A program made the translations under genes and the position numbers. From contig JAIPFG010000026.1 of the NCBI GenBank assembly GCA_021736745.1, positions 1 to 16,880 on the forward strand: a stretch of 16,880 nucleotides of DNA. The letters run 5' to 3'. Positions 14,483 to 16,880 of this stretch are shown here, one piece after another. This DNA comes from Pseudomonadales bacterium (GTDB taxonomy: Bacteria; Pseudomonadota; Gammaproteobacteria; Pseudomonadales; IMCC2047). The notes under the pieces are model-generated. The model did no database searches, had not been told where the DNA came from, and worked only from the letters and a program-made list of their open reading frames with translations. Position 1 is the first letter of the stretch. The number at the start of each line of letters is the position of its first letter.

Positions 14483-15661
14483 ATGAGCATCAAATCATTT
14501 CATCCGCCGGTTCGAACTTTAATGGGACCAGGGCCCTCCGATGTTAATCCGCGTATTCTTGGTGCCATGGCACGTCCGACGATTGGCCATCTGGATCCTG
14601 CCTTTGTCATGATGATGGATGAAACCAAAGAGCTGCTGCGTTACGCCTTTCAAACAGACTATGGGCTGACCATGCCCGTATCCGCACCGGGATCGGCCGG
14701 CATGGAGATGTGCTTTGTCAATATACTGGAGCCGGGTGATAAGGTTATTGTGTGCCAAAATGGCGTATTTGGCGGACGAATGAAAGAAAATGTTGAACGC
14801 TGTGGCGCAACGGCAGTCATGGTGGAGGATGAATGGGGTGCGGCGGTTGATCCCAATAAGGTTGAAGCGGCATTAAAATCCAACCCCGATGCCAAGGTGC
14901 TGGCCTTTGTTCATGCTGAGACATCAACGGGAGCGATGTCGGATGTCAGAACACTGGCGCAACTCGCCCAGGCAAATGATTGTTTAACCATTGTCGACAC
15001 CGTCACCTCATTGGGTGGTTCAGAGCTTAGGGTTAGCGACTGGGGGCTGGACGCGGTTTACTCGGGATCGCAGAAGTGTCTTTCCTGTACCCCGGGCTTG
15101 TCGCCGGTAACCTTCAGTGAACGGGCGTTAGCGGTAATTAAAAATCGTAAGACAAGAGTCCAAAGCTGGTTCCTTGATTTAAACCTGGTACTGGGATATT
15201 GGGAAGGAGGAGGCAAGCGTGCCTATCACCATACGGCGCCGGTCAATGCGTTGTATGGACTGCATGAAGCCTTAGTGATTCTTCAGGAGGAAGGAATTGA
15301 AAATGCGTGGGCACGGCATTGGCAAAATCATAATGCGCTCAAGGCAGGATTTGAGGCCATGGGAATTTCGTTTGTGGTCAAAGAAGGCGAGCGTTTGCCT
15401 CAGTTAAATGCCGTCACTATTCCTGAGGGAGCCGACGATGCGGTTGTGCGGTCACGGCTACTTAATGAGTATAGTTTGGAAATTGGTGCTGGTTTGGGTG
15501 CGTTGGCGGGTAAAGTCTGGCGCATAGGGCTCATGGGGTTTGCCAGTAATCAGAAAAATGTCCTCTTTTGTCTGGGGGCGTTAGAAGCGGTGTTAGCGGA
15601 TATGGGGGCAAAGATCAGCCTGGGCGTGGCCGTTGATGCCGCCGCGAAGAGTTATCGTTGA
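14483..15661 (+). CDS. Alanine/serine-glyoxylate-type aminotransferase (class V, PLP-dependent)
   Basis: This 392-residue fold-type I PLP enzyme resembles alanine-glyoxylate aminotransferase along its length. It opens with LMGPGPSDVNPRIL, the family's substrate-binding start, then has PVSAPGSAGMEMCFVNILEPGDKV. The PLP aspartate is in TIVDTVTSLGG and the Schiff-base lysine is Lys198 in SGSQKCLSCTPGLSPV. YHHTAPVNALYGLHEAL and LEIGAGLGALAGKVWRIGLMG match the C-terminal half, including the carboxylate-binding arginine. Members convert glyoxylate to glycine with alanine or serine as amino donor; some act on other small amines (PucG type), so the donor is not certain. GGGA about eight bases before the ATG is a modest ribosome site. 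It stands between dprA and an ABM-domain gene 44 bases downstream. Confidence 0.9.
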   Translation: MSIKSFHPPVRTLMGPGPSDVNPRILGAMARPTIGHLDPAFVMMMDETKELLRYAFQTDYGLTMPVSAPGSAGMEMCFVNILEPGDKVIVCQNGVFGGRMKENVERCGATAVMVEDEWGAAVDPNKVEAALKSNPDAKVLAFVHAETSTGAMSDVRTLAQLAQANDCLTIVDTVTSLGGSELRVSDWGLDAVYSGSQKCLSCTPGLSPVTFSERALAVIKNRKTRVQSWFLDLNLVLGYWEGGGKRAYHHTAPVNALYGLHEALVILQEEGIENAWARHWQNHNALKAGFEAMGISFVVKEGERLPQLNAVTIPEGADDAVVRSRLLNEYSLEIGAGLGALAGKVWRIGLMGFASNQKNVLFCLGALEAVLADMGAKISLGVAVDAAAKSYR

Positions 15662-15693
15662 TTGGTTCCCCGGCTACCTATCTGGCTGAGACT

Positions 15694-15698
15694 GAGGG
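15694..15698 (+). promoter_or_regulatory. Ribosome binding site deciding a TTG start
   Basis: GAGGG lies seven bases before TTG 15706, and the ABM frame has no upstream ATG near this site. This supports TTG as the start of the ABM-domain gene. Confidence 0.5.
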
Positions 15699-15705
15699 CT
15701 GACAT

Positions 15706-16266
15706 TTGATCGAGATAGTACAGCGGGACACGGCACCTCAGACGCCAGTAACATCTATTATTCGTCGCCGGATAAGGGAAGGTGCTGAGCAAGAATTTGA
15801 GAGATGGTCAGAAGGCATTTCACGTGCCTGTAGCCGTTTTCAAGGTCATTTGGGCACCCAGCTGATTAAGCCAGTCAATCCTCGCGGTGAGCACGTTACC
15901 ATCATTAGCTTTGATAAGTATGAAAATTATCGCGTGTGGGAAGAGTCCGAAGAACGGAGCCGTTGGTTGGAGCAAGTTAGACCCCTTACGGAAGGGGTCC
16001 CTTCGAGGGAGCATATCGAAGGACTTAATTATTGGTTGCAGCCGCATGGTAAAAAGGCACGCTCATGGCCGCCGGACTATCGTATGGTTTTAATCGCCTT
16101 TTTTGCCATCTGGCCCATCGTCCATTTTGTGCGGCCAGCGTTAGCCCCTTACATGCCAAGCCATCCCTTATTGGCATCAATTGCCTCTACGGCGATCATT
16201 AGTCTTATCATGGGTTATTTATCCCTGCCATTGATGGTGAAGTTATTCAGGCGGTGGTTAAACTAG
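15706..16266 (+). CDS. ABM-domain protein with two C-terminal membrane helices
   Basis: This is a 186-residue protein. Residues 14-110 fit the antibiotic biosynthesis monooxygenase (ABM) fold, a dimeric ferredoxin-like barrel: VTSIIRRRIREGAEQEFERWSEGI, then FQGHLGTQLIKP, HVTIISFDKYENYRVWEESEER and a tryptophan-containing end (LNYWL). Two hydrophobic helices follow, at about 128-147 and 154-178, so the domain is tethered to the inner membrane. Many bacteria have such ABM-membrane proteins (COG3224-like) and their role is not established; the name does not imply antibiotic synthesis. TTG with GAGGG seven bases before it is the likely start. The aminotransferase ends 44 bases upstream, so they may be co-transcribed. 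Domain call fairly firm, function unknown. Confidence 0.8.
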   Translation: MIEIVQRDTAPQTPVTSIIRRRIREGAEQEFERWSEGISRACSRFQGHLGTQLIKPVNPRGEHVTIISFDKYENYRVWEESEERSRWLEQVRPLTEGVPSREHIEGLNYWLQPHGKKARSWPPDYRMVLIAFFAIWPIVHFVRPALAPYMPSHPLLASIASTAIISLIMGYLSLPLMVKLFRRWLN

Positions 16267-16284
16267 GTGTCAGCCTACGAGTAT

Positions 16285-16304
16285 GCTTAGCGGTTATGCT
16301 AAGC
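16285..16304. repeat. Hairpin between the ABM gene and hldD
   Basis: GCTTAGC-GGTTAT-GCTAAGC is a perfect 7-base inverted repeat with a 6-base loop, 18 bases after the ABM stop and 40 bases before hldD. Only TATTAC follows, not a T-run. It may be a weak terminator or an hldD operator. Confidence 0.4.
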
Positions 16305-16344
16305 TATTACTGCTCAGGCGGCAGATTATTCGAGGAATGCGTTA

Positions 16345-16880
16345 ATGATTATTGTGACAGGCGGTGCAGGTTTTATCGGCAGCAACCTGGTGAAAGGGTT
16401 AAACGAGCAAGGGCGCAAAGATTTGCTGATCGTGGATAACCTTTCCGATGGTACAAAATTTATCAATCTAGCGGATTGTGAAATTGCCGATTACTGGGAT
16501 AAAACGGACTTTTTGACGCAACTGAAAGCGCGGCAATTACCGCGCAATATTGAGGCGATTTTCCATCTAGGCGCCTGTTCGGCCACCACCGAATGGGATG
16601 GTCGTTATATGATGGAGAATAATTATGAATACACCAAACAGGTTTTTCATTATTGTATTGAAAAACACATTCCTATGATTTATGCCTCCAGTGCGGCGGT
16701 ATATGGCGGTAGTGAAGTCTTCTCAGAAAGCCTGGAAAATGAGCGTCCGTTAAATGTTTATGGATATTCCAAGTTTTTGTTCGACCAGTACCTCAGGCGA
16801 CATCAGGCTGAGGTTCATAGCCAAGTGGTCGGACTACGATATTTTAATGTCTATGGCCCTAGGGAAGCACATAAGGGTGC
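16345..16880 (+). CDS. hldD: ADP-L-glycero-D-manno-heptose 6-epimerase, N-terminal part (cut by window edge)
   Basis: HldD (RfaD/GmhD) makes ADP-L-glycero-D-manno-heptose, the heptose donor for the lipopolysaccharide inner core. The first 178 codons are present of about 310 in E. coli. It is an extended short-chain dehydrogenase: NADP-binding TGGAGFIGSN begins at residue 5, then VDNLSDGTKFINL, IFHLGACSATTEWDG and YASSAAVYGG. The catalytic pair is Tyr139 and Lys143 in VYGYSKFLFD. YFNVYGPREAHKGA is the last visible part. Similarity to E. coli HldD is close throughout. GAGGA eight bases before the ATG supports the start. The gene runs off the right edge. Presence of hldD fits a Gram-negative cell with heptose-containing LPS. 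Confidence 0.95.
   Translation, partial: MIIVTGGAGFIGSNLVKGLNEQGRKDLLIVDNLSDGTKFINLADCEIADYWDKTDFLTQLKARQLPRNIEAIFHLGACSATTEWDGRYMMENNYEYTKQVFHYCIEKHIPMIYASSAAVYGGSEVFSESLENERPLNVYGYSKFLFDQYLRRHQAEVHSQVVGLRYFNVYGPREAHKG

Noticed and set aside
15706..16266. ABM domain as evidence for an antibiotic biosynthesis cluster
   Set aside because: The ABM fold is widespread in general metabolism, and no biosynthetic genes surround it.
16254..16439. Plus-strand 61-codon frame overlapping the ABM gene end and hldD start
   Set aside because: It is out of frame with hldD, whose conserved NADP motif begins at 16345; the other frame is a shadow.
1..16880. Mobile elements, phage genes, tRNA/rRNA genes, CRISPR arrays, toxin-antitoxin or defence genes
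   Set aside because: None were recognised on either strand; the only repeats seen are the short regulatory motifs listed.

Overview
This window looks like chromosomal DNA of a moderate-GC, Gram-negative gammaproteobacterium. Three things point there. The block trkH-trkA-rsmB-fmt-def / LysM protein-dprA follows the order I know from pseudomonads and relatives. hldD makes a lipopolysaccharide inner-core heptose. The TonB-dependent receptor has the 'IEEIMVTARKRE' TonB-box style common in marine gammaproteobacteria. A marine Cellvibrionales-type organism is my best guess, by inference only. I see no rRNA, tRNA, CRISPR array, insertion sequence or phage gene, and no gene-free stretch exceeds 300 bases.

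Left part (1-5182), the accessory region: the 5' end of a TonB-dependent receptor gene (minus strand, cut by the window edge), a MarR-type regulator (minus), and then, divergently, a three-gene plus-strand operon. The operon encodes a divergent NRAMP-like permease, an FMN-dependent L-2-hydroxyacid dehydrogenase of the LldD/glycolate oxidase type, and an FAD-dependent GlcD/D-lactate dehydrogenase-type enzyme. It is organised like a lactate-utilisation operon (permease plus L- and D-specific flavoenzymes), but the usual LldP permease and GntR regulator are replaced by an NRAMP-fold protein and a MarR protein. A 16-base identical motif lies over the predicted receptor promoter (536-551) and again in the marR/permease divergent region (1293-1308). 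A related inverted copy covers the predicted marR -35 box (1280-1290). This suggests one MarR regulon joining outer-membrane uptake, inner-membrane uptake and oxidation of a 2-hydroxyacid. It is the most interesting candidate system here.

Middle part (5193-11931), all minus strand: an EamA-family exporter, then trkH and trkA (potassium uptake), rsmB (16S rRNA m5C methyltransferase), fmt and def (formylation of initiator Met-tRNA and removal of the formyl group). Read in transcription order this is def-fmt-rsmB-trkA-trkH, probably one operon from an extended -10 promoter near 11974-11982.

Right part (12117-16880), all plus strand: a secreted LysM protein and dprA, then a terminator-like hairpin. 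After it come an alanine/serine-glyoxylate-type aminotransferase, a small ABM-domain protein with two membrane segments, and the first 178 codons of hldD. In the pseudomonad arrangement tsaC/yrdC follows dprA; here the aminotransferase takes that place. The hydroxyacid enzymes on the left could make glyoxylate if glycolate is a substrate, and the aminotransferase on the right could turn glyoxylate into glycine. The two loci are separated by housekeeping genes, so that link is speculative.
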